Below are positions 1 through 6,432 of a stretch of 13,575 nt of DNA, piece by piece. The notes under the pieces are model-generated. The model had not been told where the DNA came from. It made no database searches and worked only from the letters and a program-made list of their open reading frames with translations. Origin of the DNA: Acidobacteriaceae bacterium (GTDB lineage: Bacteria > Acidobacteriota > Terriglobia > Terriglobales > Acidobacteriaceae); assembly GCA_003162495.1 (NCBI GenBank), contig PMOF01000117.1:2694-16268 (forward strand), in the 5' to 3' direction. The position numbers and the translations under genes were made by a program. Positions within the stretch are counted from its first letter, which is position 1. Each line of letters begins with the position of its first letter.

Positions 1-1
1 A

Positions 2-25
2 AAATTGCGGACCGCCTGGCAATTT
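2..25. terminator. possible terminator hairpin at window edge
   Basis: The arms AAATTGC (2-8) and GCAATTT (19-25) are a perfect 7-bp inverted repeat around a 10-nt loop. On the plus strand the 3' arm ends in TTT. On the minus strand the hairpin is followed by TTTT at the very edge. This fits a weak, possibly bidirectional, intrinsic terminator for a gene lying left of the window. The stem is AT-rich and the T-tracts are short, so this is tentative. Confidence 0.3.
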
Positions 26-106
26 GCCCTGGGCGACCCTGGGAACGGCCACTGATAGGATGCTAGTCCTTCCTGGTCCGATAAGACATTGCTTTCCCGT
101 TATTGT

Positions 107-167
107 AAGACCGACCGCCCCGATTTGGCTAAATGACCCGAAAATAGGACGAATCGGTTGCGGTCTT
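107..167. repeat. long interrupted inverted repeat upstream of rnr
   Basis: The left arms AAGACCG (107-113) and CCGATT (120-125) pair with AATCGG (152-157) and CGGTCTT (161-167). This gives 13 paired bases in two blocks around an asymmetric internal loop, with a 26-nt apical loop. It lies about 105 bp before the rnr start codon. It could be a terminator of an upstream gene, a structured leader or small RNA, or a dispersed palindrome. I cannot choose between these from one copy. Confidence 0.35.
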
Positions 168-272
168 TGGTAACAGATTAGGGGCCGGAACATGGGTCTT
201 CCTTAGCCCTGTGGTCCTTATCTACAGGGTCCGGCGGTTCCAGACACCGCGCCGATATCCTACTCTTAGCGT

Positions 273-2843
273 ATGACGGATCATGAACTGGTGCAGCGGA
301 TTGCCCGTTCTGCCGGGCAGAAAGCCGGATACAAGCAACTGGTCAGCGAGCTGAGCCTGGCTGGCGGCCGCGAGCGGCGCTTGCTGCTGGAGCACCTGGC
401 GCGGCTGACGGCACGCGGCGCGCTGGTGAAGCTGGATCGTGAGCATTGGAGCATTCCACGCCCTGTTTCCGGCGTCGGTGGCACGCGGGAAAACCTGGCG
501 GCGGGAAGGCTCGATCTGCATCGCGACGGCTATGGATTTGTGCGGCCGAATGCGCGGCAGGCATCGGGGCAGGAGGACATCTTCATACCCCCTCCCGAAA
601 TCAACGGCGCCATGCAGGGCGACCAGGTGCTGGTCGAAGTGGAGCCGCCCAAGGCCGATGGTCGGCGCATGGGCCGCATTGTGCGCGTGCTGGAGCGGCG
701 CAACCCCACCGTGGTTGGCGTCTTTCATTACCAGCGCTCTGACCGGGCGCAGGGACACAGTGTGGTCCCATTCGACGAGCGCATGACGCAGCACATTCTC
801 ATTCCGCTTGGGCAGGAACTTCCTGCGGCGGGTGAAGCCGCCACGCCGCACCGCGTGCTGGGCAGCGAAGCCATCGCAAGCGAAGTGCATGACAGCCTTG
901 AAGGTCTCGTCGTGGATGTGGAGATCACCAGTTGGCCCACGCCCACACGACCCCCGGTCGGTCGCGTGATTGAAGTGCTGGGCTCGCCCGAAGACTTTGG
1001 CGTGGATGTCGAGATGATGATCCGCAAGCACCAGTTGCCGCGAGTGTTTCCTGAAAAGGTGCTCGCCGAAGCGCGCAGCGTGGCCCATCTTGACGAAGCT
1101 GAAGTCGCCAGCCGCCGCGATTTTCGTTCGCTGCCCATTGTGACCATCGACGGCGAGACGGCGCGGGATTTCGACGATGCCGTGCTGGTGACTGAGCGCG
1201 ACGACGGCGGTTACGAGCTGCAGGTCCATATTGCCGATGTGGCCGAATATGTGCGCGCGGGGACGGACCTCGACCTGGAAGCGCGGTTGCGCGGAACCAG
1301 TGTCTACTTCCCGGATCGCGCCATTCCCATGCTGCCGCGGGAGCTCTCGACCGACATCTGCAGCCTTCGCCCCGGCGAAGACCGGCTGGTGCTGAGCTGC
1401 ATCATGCAGCTCGATTCCGACGGCCGCATTGAGAGCTACGAGATTGTCGAAGGGGTCATTCGCTCCGCAGCGAGGATGACGTATACCGAGGTCCACGCCA
1501 TTCTCGAGGGGGATGCAGAAGCCCGCGCTCGCCACGCCGCGCTCGCTCCCAGTTTTGAGCGGATGCGCCAGCTGGCCGGGCTGATGAATAAGCGTCGCGA
1601 GGAGCGTGGCAGCATTGACTTCGACCTGCCCGAGCCGGTGATCGAGTTCGATGAGCAGGGTCAGATGCGCGGTGTCACGAAGTCGGAGCGCACCTGGGCC
1701 AATCGACTCATCGAGGAGTTCATGCTGGCCGCCAATGAATGCGTGGCCACGTGGCTCGAAGTCCTGGGTGTGCCGTCGCTCTATCGGATTCATGAAAAAC
1801 CCGAGCCTCGTCGTGTAATCCAGTTTGAAGAGTTGGCCGCGGCCTTCGGCTACTCGCTCGGACTGGGCGCTCTGCCCGTCAAGCGCGGCGTCACGCGCGG
1901 CGACCGGCGCGACTCGCAGCGCAGCGGCCGCAACCCTCGCAGTTATGAAGTCCCCGAAGACATCCCCGTCACGCCGCGCATGTATCAAAAACTGGCTGCG
2001 CGCATCGAGGGCAAGCCGGAAGAGCGCATTCTGAGTTACCTGATGCTGCGTTCGCTCAGGCAGGCGCGTTACTCCGAGATCAATGAGGGACACTTTGCGT
2101 TGGCCGCGCCCAGCTACACGCATTTCACGTCGCCCATTCGGCGCTATCCGGATCTGATTGTGCATCGCATCGCCAAGGCATTGCTGGCGGCCGGCGTTCG
2201 CGGGCAGGGCCATGTTGCGCACGGACGACACAATTCGCCGTGGACGCATCCGAACGAGGGTCTCACCCACAGCCGGGCACGGGTGCCCCAGGTCTCGAAC
2301 CTGAGGCCTGAGAGTGGTCAGAATTTAACGTTCGACCCGCCGATTCCCGAAGCGGAGCTGGCGCAGATTGCCGAAGAAACCAGCCTGACCGAACGTCGCG
2401 CCGCCGAGGCCGAGCGCGAGCTGGTGGAGTGGAAGAAGGTTCGCTTCATGCAGGACCGGGTGGGCGAGGAGTTTGCCGCGCTGGTATTGAACCCGGCCAA
2501 ATTCGGGCTGTTTGTCGAATTGACCGACCTGTTCGTCGAGGGGCTGGTCCCGATCGACACACTGCGCGACGATCGCTACACCTGGCGGGAGAACACGCAC
2601 GAGATCATTGGCGAACGCAATGGACGCCGCTTCCGCGTCGGAGACCGGGTGCAGGTGATCCTGGACCGAATCCTGGTGCAGGAGCGCAGGCTCCAGTTCT
2701 CGATTGTGGAAGAGGGTATTCCCTTGACCGGACGCAAAGCCGCCAAGTCCCCGCCCAGGCCCGGGAAAGGCAAACCGAAGGCCGCAGGCGCGCCGGCTTC
2801 AAAAGGGAAAAAGCGTTTCGGAAAGAAAGGCAAACGGCGATAG
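273..2843 (+). CDS. rnr: ribonuclease R (RNase II/RNB family 3'-5' exoribonuclease)
   Basis: This 856-residue protein is a processive, hydrolytic 3'-5' exoribonuclease that degrades structured RNA in the cytoplasm. It contributes to mRNA decay and rRNA quality control. Visible parts are an N-terminal winged-helix-like segment (about 1-65), cold-shock/OB domains (about 75-235), the RNB catalytic domain (about 280-640), an S1 domain (about 728-812) and a Lys/Arg-rich tail (about 819-856). The RNB metal site reads DGETARDFDDAV, giving Asp293, Asp299, Asp301 and Asp302. The block TSPIRRYPDLIVHR at about 619-632 is also typical. ATG 273 is the first possible in-frame start, because an in-frame TAG sits at 267-269. 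No Shine-Dalgarno sequence precedes it. Residues about 641-688 hold extra, low-complexity sequence overlapping a palindromic repeat, between conserved blocks. The family call is very secure. Confidence 0.97.
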   Translation: MTDHELVQRIARSAGQKAGYKQLVSELSLAGGRERRLLLEHLARLTARGALVKLDREHWSIPRPVSGVGGTRENLAAGRLDLHRDGYGFVRPNARQASGQEDIFIPPPEINGAMQGDQVLVEVEPPKADGRRMGRIVRVLERRNPTVVGVFHYQRSDRAQGHSVVPFDERMTQHILIPLGQELPAAGEAATPHRVLGSEAIASEVHDSLEGLVVDVEITSWPTPTRPPVGRVIEVLGSPEDFGVDVEMMIRKHQLPRVFPEKVLAEARSVAHLDEAEVASRRDFRSLPIVTIDGETARDFDDAVLVTERDDGGYELQVHIADVAEYVRAGTDLDLEARLRGTSVYFPDRAIPMLPRELSTDICSLRPGEDRLVLSCIMQLDSDGRIESYEIVEGVIRSAARMTYTEVHAILEGDAEARARHAALAPSFERMRQLAGLMNKRREERGSIDFDLPEPVIEFDEQGQMRGVTKSERTWANRLIEEFMLAANECVATWLEVLGVPSLYRIHEKPEPRRVIQFEELAAAFGYSLGLGALPVKRGVTRGDRRDSQRSGRNPRSYEVPEDIPVTPRMYQKLAARIEGKPEERILSYLMLRSLRQARYSEINEGHFALAAPSYTHFTSPIRRYPDLIVHRIAKALLAAGVRGQGHVAHGRHNSPWTHPNEGLTHSRARVPQVSNLRPESGQNLTFDPPIPEAELAQIAEETSLTERRAAEAERELVEWKKVRFMQDRVGEEFAALVLNPAKFGLFVELTDLFVEGLVPIDTLRDDRYTWRENTHEIIGERNGRRFRVGDRVQVILDRILVQERRLQFSIVEEGIPLTGRKAAKSPPRPGKGKPKAAGAPASKGKKRFGKKGKRR
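2247..2318 (+). repeat. GC-rich palindromic repeat inserted in frame within rnr
   Basis: Several small palindromes cluster here: GGGT/ACCC at 2258-2268, GGGCAC-GG-GTGCCC at 2275-2288 and CAGGT-CTCGA-ACCTG at 2289-2303. The hexamer GGTCTC occurs at 2259-2264 and again at 2291-2296. The DNA encodes residues 659-682 of RNase R (HPNEGLTHSRARVPQVSNL and onward), which do not resemble the RNase R fold. They fall between PDLIVHR and the conserved TERRAAEAERE helix. From memory, similar CACCC...GGTCTCG strings are common between genes in Acidobacteriota. That it is a mobile or dispersed element is inference from this single copy. Confidence 0.5.
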
Positions 2844-2899
2844 CGCGGGGGTGGCCCGGTCAGCGGGAGTTTGTCCGGATTGCAATGTCTATGAATGGA

Positions 2900-3262
2900 C
2901 TACTTGCGGGCCAGGCGCTCAGAGATCGCTCCGATCACCGGGAGCCCGAAGCGTTTGCCATTCAAAGCGTTGATCGCACACAAAATCCATAGGAGGAGCC
3001 AAAAAATCCAGAGCAGGTTGGTGAGAGCGTGGTACAAGCTGGATCCATATCCTGCGCTGACCCCAAGAAGAACGCTTATGACAGCGTTGACGATGATGGA
3101 CACAATACTTAGAAAAATAGACTGCCAGGCGTGGAAACGTATGAAGGGGTTCGCGCTGTAGGGTGGGAGCACCAGGAAAACGATCGCCGGCACAATGGTG
3201 ATATAAGTGATGGCGCCTGCCGCATTTTCAGAGATGCCAGATTGCTGATAAGGCTCGGACAT
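2900..3262 (-). CDS. Tic20-like / DUF4870 family small membrane protein
   Basis: This is a 120-residue integral membrane protein of unknown function. It has about three hydrophobic spans, at roughly residues 18-34, 48-68 and 80-100. The motif FIRFHAWQS (40-48) before the second span and the C-terminal NGKRFGLPVIG (101-111) are hallmarks of the DUF4870/Tic20-like family, which is widespread in bacteria. I place the start at the ATG at 3262 because AAAGGA lies 6 nt before it. The reading frame is open for 23 more codons upstream, but those residues are not membrane-like and have no ribosome site. The gene converges with rnr, 56 bp apart, with no clear terminator between them. Confidence 0.85.
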   Translation of the reverse strand: MSEPYQQSGISENAAGAITYITIVPAIVFLVLPPYSANPFIRFHAWQSIFLSIVSIIVNAVISVLLGVSAGYGSSLYHALTNLLWIFWLLLWILCAINALNGKRFGLPVIGAISERLARK

Positions 3263-3646
3263 CTTGAGTCCTTTCGTGATTCGAAACGGGAGCGCGGGGC
3301 CGGGGTTCGGTGCGCGCAGACGCGAAACCAACGAGGAAAATCCTGGCCACGGATGCGTGCAAGACGAGAAGCTGGATCGAGATTAGAAGAGCCCGGACGA
3401 ACAAAAAAGTCAAGCGCGATTTTCACCGGGCGGCCAAGGATTTCGTTTTCCACAAGCGGGAAAGAATTGGACAGAAAGGAGATACGGCCGTACTTGGGGG
3501 CGTGTGCGCGCTCAGGCATTACTGGGCAACTGCTTTGCACAAATGTTGCCCGGAATGGAGACCGTCGGCGAAACCTGTCGTATCCTCCAACAAGCGCCCG
3601 GCTTTGATACTCTACTGTCGTACCATGGAATTCGGGAGCCCGCACC
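3263..3646. other. non-coding region between the DUF4870 gene and the small membrane ORF
   Basis: The long frames here in both directions look like random open frames without domain character. The region must carry the leader and promoter of the minus-strand DUF4870 gene. On that strand TTGACT (3408-3413) and TCTAAT (3382-3387) are good hexamers, but they are 20 nt apart, too far for a confident promoter. An inverted repeat lies at 3524-3551. I see nothing else. Confidence 0.5.
3524..3551. repeat. 7-bp inverted repeat
   Basis: The arms GGGCAAC (3524-3530) and GTTGCCC (3545-3551) match perfectly around a 14-nt loop. It lies about 95 bp upstream of the 35-residue ORF. It could be an operator or part of a leader structure. 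There is no T-tract, so a terminator is unlikely. Confidence 0.3.
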
Positions 3647-3754
3647 ATGCACATTACTTCCCCTTTCTTCGTCGTTCCGCTCATCATCGCGGTCTTTACT
3701 GCGTGCATACTATTTGCCACCAGCAGCAAGGAAGACGGCCCCGCGAAGCACTGA
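3647..3754 (+). CDS. putative 35-residue single-span membrane protein
   Basis: This short frame starts MHITSPFFVVPLIIAVFTAC and ends with a charged tail, SSKEDGPAKH. Residues about 7-24 are strongly hydrophobic, so it would be a single-span membrane peptide with a polar C-terminus. GGGAG lies 8 nt before the ATG, a reasonable ribosome site. Supporting signs are the hydrophobic core followed by a hydrophilic tail and a free-standing position between two minus-strand genes. The function is unknown. It might be chance, since no homologue can be checked here. Confidence 0.5.
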   Translation: MHITSPFFVVPLIIAVFTACILFATSSKEDGPAKH

Positions 3755-3837
3755 TCCAGGGCCTTACGGCCCGCACTGCCCTGGGACTGCCGCACCGGCT
3801 GGCCGCATTCACGCTCACATTCATCGCGTTCGATTCA

Positions 3838-5622
3838 TCACCGCTCTCGCAGCCGCAACAGGGCGACCGCTTGCCGCGGCAGAGTGAGATCCAGGCCTGC
3901 TTTGCCGGCTCGAAGCGCAATCGAATGATCGGCCACCGTCTGCTCCAGCGCGCCTGCCCGTTCCAGCTGCAGTGTCTGCTCCGCGGTGGGTTGCGCGGGG
4001 CTGCCCATGCGCTGCCAGGCCCGGTACGCATTGCTGTGTTCGCCGTCCATGCGAAACTCCGCCGCAACCGCCGCCCGGCCCCGCAAGCCGTCTATTACCA
4101 AGTGAACCTCGGCAGCCGGAGCTTGGACGTCGGCATCGTGGTAGTTCCATAGCAGCACATCCACTTCACGGCCGTTGCGCGTGGCTACCGCATTCACGTC
4201 GGGGGCCGCGGCCACGCTGTGTTCTACAACCTCAGCCAAGGGGAGAGCCCCGCTGCTTTCCGTAGCCACCCACATCGCCCCCGGCAGGGTTTTGCGCGCC
4301 TGACCATTGCCTGCCCGGACTCCGCCCAACATGCCGAACATCCGGAACACATTCAGCACCGGCTTGTCGATGCCGGCGGTGGCCAATTCGCGGAACCCGG
4401 CAAAGGCCGGCTGATCTTCAAACTCGAAGGCCCAGGTGACCGCGCCTTCGACAGTGACGCCGTACTTGCGCGCCAGCTCATAGGTGCGCATGGTGGCCTC
4501 GGCCACGCTCACGCCGTAGAGAGGCCCGTTGCGATAGCCGTTGCGGCTGCTCAGGCAAGCGCCGCAGCCTTCGGGGTCGCTCTCGCCGAGAATGATCGGC
4601 GTGTGCTTCCACTCCGGATCACTGGCGATCACTTGCATCCCGCGCTCCGCGGCCCGAAGCTGGGTTCCGACGCTCATGATTATCCACCCCGTCGACGAAG
4701 ACCTGTCGCCGGGGACCCCGGGGACGGGGCCATCCACGAACTTCGGGCTGCCCTTGGGGTGGTAGCTGATGAAGTCAAGCGGCGCGCCAGTGCCGCCTGT
4801 AGCGGCATTGACGCCGTGGGCGCAATGCTCGAGAAACTGGCGCAGAAACGGCTCGGAATGGTCGCTGACGCCGGTTGCCTCCGGGCCGCCGATTTTCGCC
4901 GCCGGCATCACCTGGCGAATGCCGGCGGCGGTCAGGTCATAGAGCCGGTCATATTCAGCCGCGGTGCCATGCCAGTAGCCGATGTCCGGTTCGTTCCATA
5001 CCTCCCACAGCCAGTTGTCGGTCTGGCGGCCGTAGCGCTCCCGCAGGTGGGTCGCGTAGACCACCACCAGCCTGGACCATTTGGCTTCGTCCTTCGGTGG
5101 ATACGTCCAGCCGGTGAAGATATCTCCCTTGGGAAAGCTATGGCGATAGGGTTCCGGATGGGTGGAGAGCGCCTGGGGCATAAAGCCGATCTCGACCAGC
5201 GGACGCACATGCGCCTGGGTCAGCGTGTCGAAGATGCGATCGGTGATGGTGAAGTCATAGACCGGCGCGCCATCCGGCCCCTCTATGTAGACGTTGGTCG
5301 AACCCCACTTCAGCGAGCCGTCCCCTTGGCCGGTGGTGAACAGATTATGAGGGCGAAAGTAGACTGGAACCGGGCTGAGCGCGGCCAGCTCGCCCAGCAG
5401 CTTTTTGCCATGGGGCGCGTAGAGATAGTTGGGCTCATCGGCGCCAAAGTAGTTCCAGATGGGTGTGTAGGGGCCAATGAGCTGCCCGGCATGCACTTGA
5501 ATGGAGACTGGCGCGGCGATCTTAGCCGGCAGGGGCGTCCCTGCCTGGGGGAGGAGTGCGGCCGCGGCGGGAAGTAGCGCAGCCAGAAGCGAGATGCGAA
5601 CTACGTAAAGGGCCCTTTTCAT
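3838..5622 (-). CDS. exported GH39-family glycoside hydrolase (beta-xylosidase-like)
   Basis: This 594-residue secreted enzyme probably hydrolyses beta-xylosides or related plant glycans with retention. Residues 1 to about 25 (MKRALYVVRISLLAALLPAA) are a signal peptide. A (beta/alpha)8 barrel spans about 40-430, and a beta-rich C-terminal domain follows to the end. WEVWNEPD carries the acid/base Glu211, and ILGESDPEGC carries the likely nucleophile Glu347. FISYHPKG (about 285-291) and TWAFEFEDQPAF (about 396-407) also fit GH39. I chose the ATG at 5622 because the signal peptide begins there. GGAGG is only 2 nt before it, which is unusually close, and the 32 upstream codons look non-coding. 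Residues about 299-314 seem to be an extra insert encoded by palindromic DNA. No transporter or other hydrolase lies beside it. The exact substrate is uncertain. Confidence 0.9.
   Translation of the reverse strand: MKRALYVVRISLLAALLPAAAALLPQAGTPLPAKIAAPVSIQVHAGQLIGPYTPIWNYFGADEPNYLYAPHGKKLLGELAALSPVPVYFRPHNLFTTGQGDGSLKWGSTNVYIEGPDGAPVYDFTITDRIFDTLTQAHVRPLVEIGFMPQALSTHPEPYRHSFPKGDIFTGWTYPPKDEAKWSRLVVVYATHLRERYGRQTDNWLWEVWNEPDIGYWHGTAAEYDRLYDLTAAGIRQVMPAAKIGGPEATGVSDHSEPFLRQFLEHCAHGVNAATGGTGAPLDFISYHPKGSPKFVDGPVPGVPGDRSSSTGWIIMSVGTQLRAAERGMQVIASDPEWKHTPIILGESDPEGCGACLSSRNGYRNGPLYGVSVAEATMRTYELARKYGVTVEGAVTWAFEFEDQPAFAGFRELATAGIDKPVLNVFRMFGMLGGVRAGNGQARKTLPGAMWVATESSGALPLAEVVEHSVAAAPDVNAVATRNGREVDVLLWNYHDADVQAPAAEVHLVIDGLRGRAAVAAEFRMDGEHSNAYRAWQRMGSPAQPTAEQTLQLERAGALEQTVADHSIALRAGKAGLDLTLPRQAVALLRLRER
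4681..4729 (-). repeat. nested GC-rich palindrome inserted in frame within the GH39 gene
   Basis: CCCCGTC (4687-4693) and GACGGGG (4723-4729) form 7-bp arms. Between them lies the odd palindrome CCGGGG-A-CCCCGG (4709-4721). The segment encodes PVPGVPGDRSSSTGWI, residues about 299-314 of the mature numbering from ATG 5622. As I recall GH39 homologues, HPKG...FVDG runs straight into a short strand and then QLR, so about 16 residues look added. The codon frame is kept. That it is a dispersed element is inferred from its structure alone. Confidence 0.45.
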
Positions 5623-5772
5623 CCCCTCCACGATAATGGACGCCGTTTCATTTGGCGAAAACGCAGGAAAAGCCCTTGAGCCGGAGCGCAGCCGCCCGAA
5701 GTTGACTCGAAGCAGCATTTCCGGAACCTTTCACCCAAGGGCGGCGTATAACAGGGCATGAGGGCGATTGCC
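5623..5772. promoter_or_regulatory. divergent intergenic region between GH39 and lipoprotein genes
   Basis: This spacer must hold promoters for both flanking genes. On the plus strand TATAAC (5747-5752) is a fair -10 box, but no convincing -35 lies 16-18 nt upstream. On the minus strand nothing stands out. GAGGG at 5761-5765 is the ribosome site that supports a lipoprotein start at 5773. Confidence 0.35.
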
Positions 5773-6402
5773 ATGGTGCAGAACAGGATGCGGGAAGCGA
5801 CGGGTTTGCTGGCGGCTCTGGTGTTGGCGGCCGGGATGGCGGGATGCAGGGTACACGTCGACAAGGGCGCCAACGGCGAGGATAAAGACGTCCAGGTGGA
5901 TACGCCTTTCGGCGGCGTTCATGTGAATACCGATCAGACCACGGCCGCAGACCTGGGCTTGCCGGTCTATCCGGGCGCGCAGGCGGTGAAGGACGATGAC
6001 CAGCACAAGTCCGCGGACGTGCACCTTGGCTTTGGCCAGTGGGAGCTGCGGGTACGGGCGGTTTCCTATGCCACCCCGGACTCACAGGACAAGGTCGCAG
6101 CGTTTTACAAGAAGGCTCTGGGCCGCTACGGCGACGTGATTACCTGCCAGGGCAATTCCCCGGTGGGTACCCCTATTGCGACCTCTGAAGGGCTGACCTG
6201 CGCAGATGACAAGGGCAACAATGTGCAAGTAGACCGCGGCGATTATGGTTCCAGCAAGAACGGCCTGGAGTTGAAGGCCGGCTCCAAGCGCCGTCAGCAC
6301 ATCGTGGGCTTTGAGAACGCGAAGGACGATAGAACCCGGTTTGCCCTGGTGGCGCTGGATTTGCCCATCGGGCTCGACAAGGACGCGGGGAAGAGCGACT
6401 GA
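5773..6402 (+). CDS. predicted lipoprotein of unknown function
   Basis: This 209-residue protein begins with a charged stretch and a hydrophobic run (GLLAALVLAA) ending in the lipobox-like MAGC, so Cys25 is probably lipidated and the protein membrane-anchored. The mature part is hydrophilic. Recognisable blocks are LGLPVYPGAQ (about 61-70) and DSQDKVAAFYKKALGRYGDV (about 103-122), a pattern I associate with poorly described small exported proteins of Acidobacteriota. Two further cysteines, 125 and 143, could form a disulfide. The start at 5773 has GAGGG 7 nt upstream. The frame also opens at ATG 5758, adding five residues but with a poorer ribosome site, and at 5788. It is divergent from the GH39 gene and converges on lpdA, 30 bp apart. 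I cannot assign a function. Confidence 0.8.
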   Translation: MVQNRMREATGLLAALVLAAGMAGCRVHVDKGANGEDKDVQVDTPFGGVHVNTDQTTAADLGLPVYPGAQAVKDDDQHKSADVHLGFGQWELRVRAVSYATPDSQDKVAAFYKKALGRYGDVITCQGNSPVGTPIATSEGLTCADDKGNNVQVDRGDYGSSKNGLELKAGSKRRQHIVGFENAKDDRTRFALVALDLPIGLDKDAGKSD

Positions 6403-6432
6403 CGCGGTGCGGTGCGGCATTGGTTTTCCGCC

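Larger units (their letters stand above)
1..272. other. non-coding region upstream of rnr
   Basis: I find no convincing gene in this stretch. A minus-strand reading frame enters it from inside rnr, but it is an antisense shadow. The region holds two inverted repeats, listed separately (2-25 and 107-167), and a shorter one with arms CCCTGT at 207-212 and ACAGGG at 224-229. It must contain the rnr promoter. A TATCCT at 256-261 could be a -10 box, but I see no good -35 partner. The window may begin just after an upstream gene. Confidence 0.6.

Noticed and set aside
222..2270. 682-codon open frame on the minus strand opposite rnr
   Set aside because: It is antisense to a certain gene, has no recognisable domain and is rich in His, Arg and Ala as expected from the complement of GC-biased codons.
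3382..3413. TTGACT and TCTAAT as a promoter for the DUF4870 gene
   Set aside because: The hexamers are good, but a 20-nt spacer is too long for a confident sigma-70 promoter.
3109..3795. 228-codon minus-strand frame overlapping the DUF4870 gene
   Set aside because: Its C-terminal part is the DUF4870 gene read in another frame, and the upstream part resembles no protein family. I considered a frameshifted longer gene, but the DUF4870 start has its own ribosome site.
3310..4152. 280-codon plus-strand frame across the spacer and the end of GH39
   Set aside because: It spans non-coding DNA and the antisense of GH39, with no ribosome site and no domain pattern.
4219..5577. 452-codon plus-strand frame opposite the GH39 gene
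   Set aside because: It is the antisense shadow of a gene with clear catalytic motifs and has no domain character of its own.
6403..6432. GCGGT-like triple 5-mer between the lipoprotein gene and lpdA
   Set aside because: Three short units in GC-rich DNA are easily due to chance.
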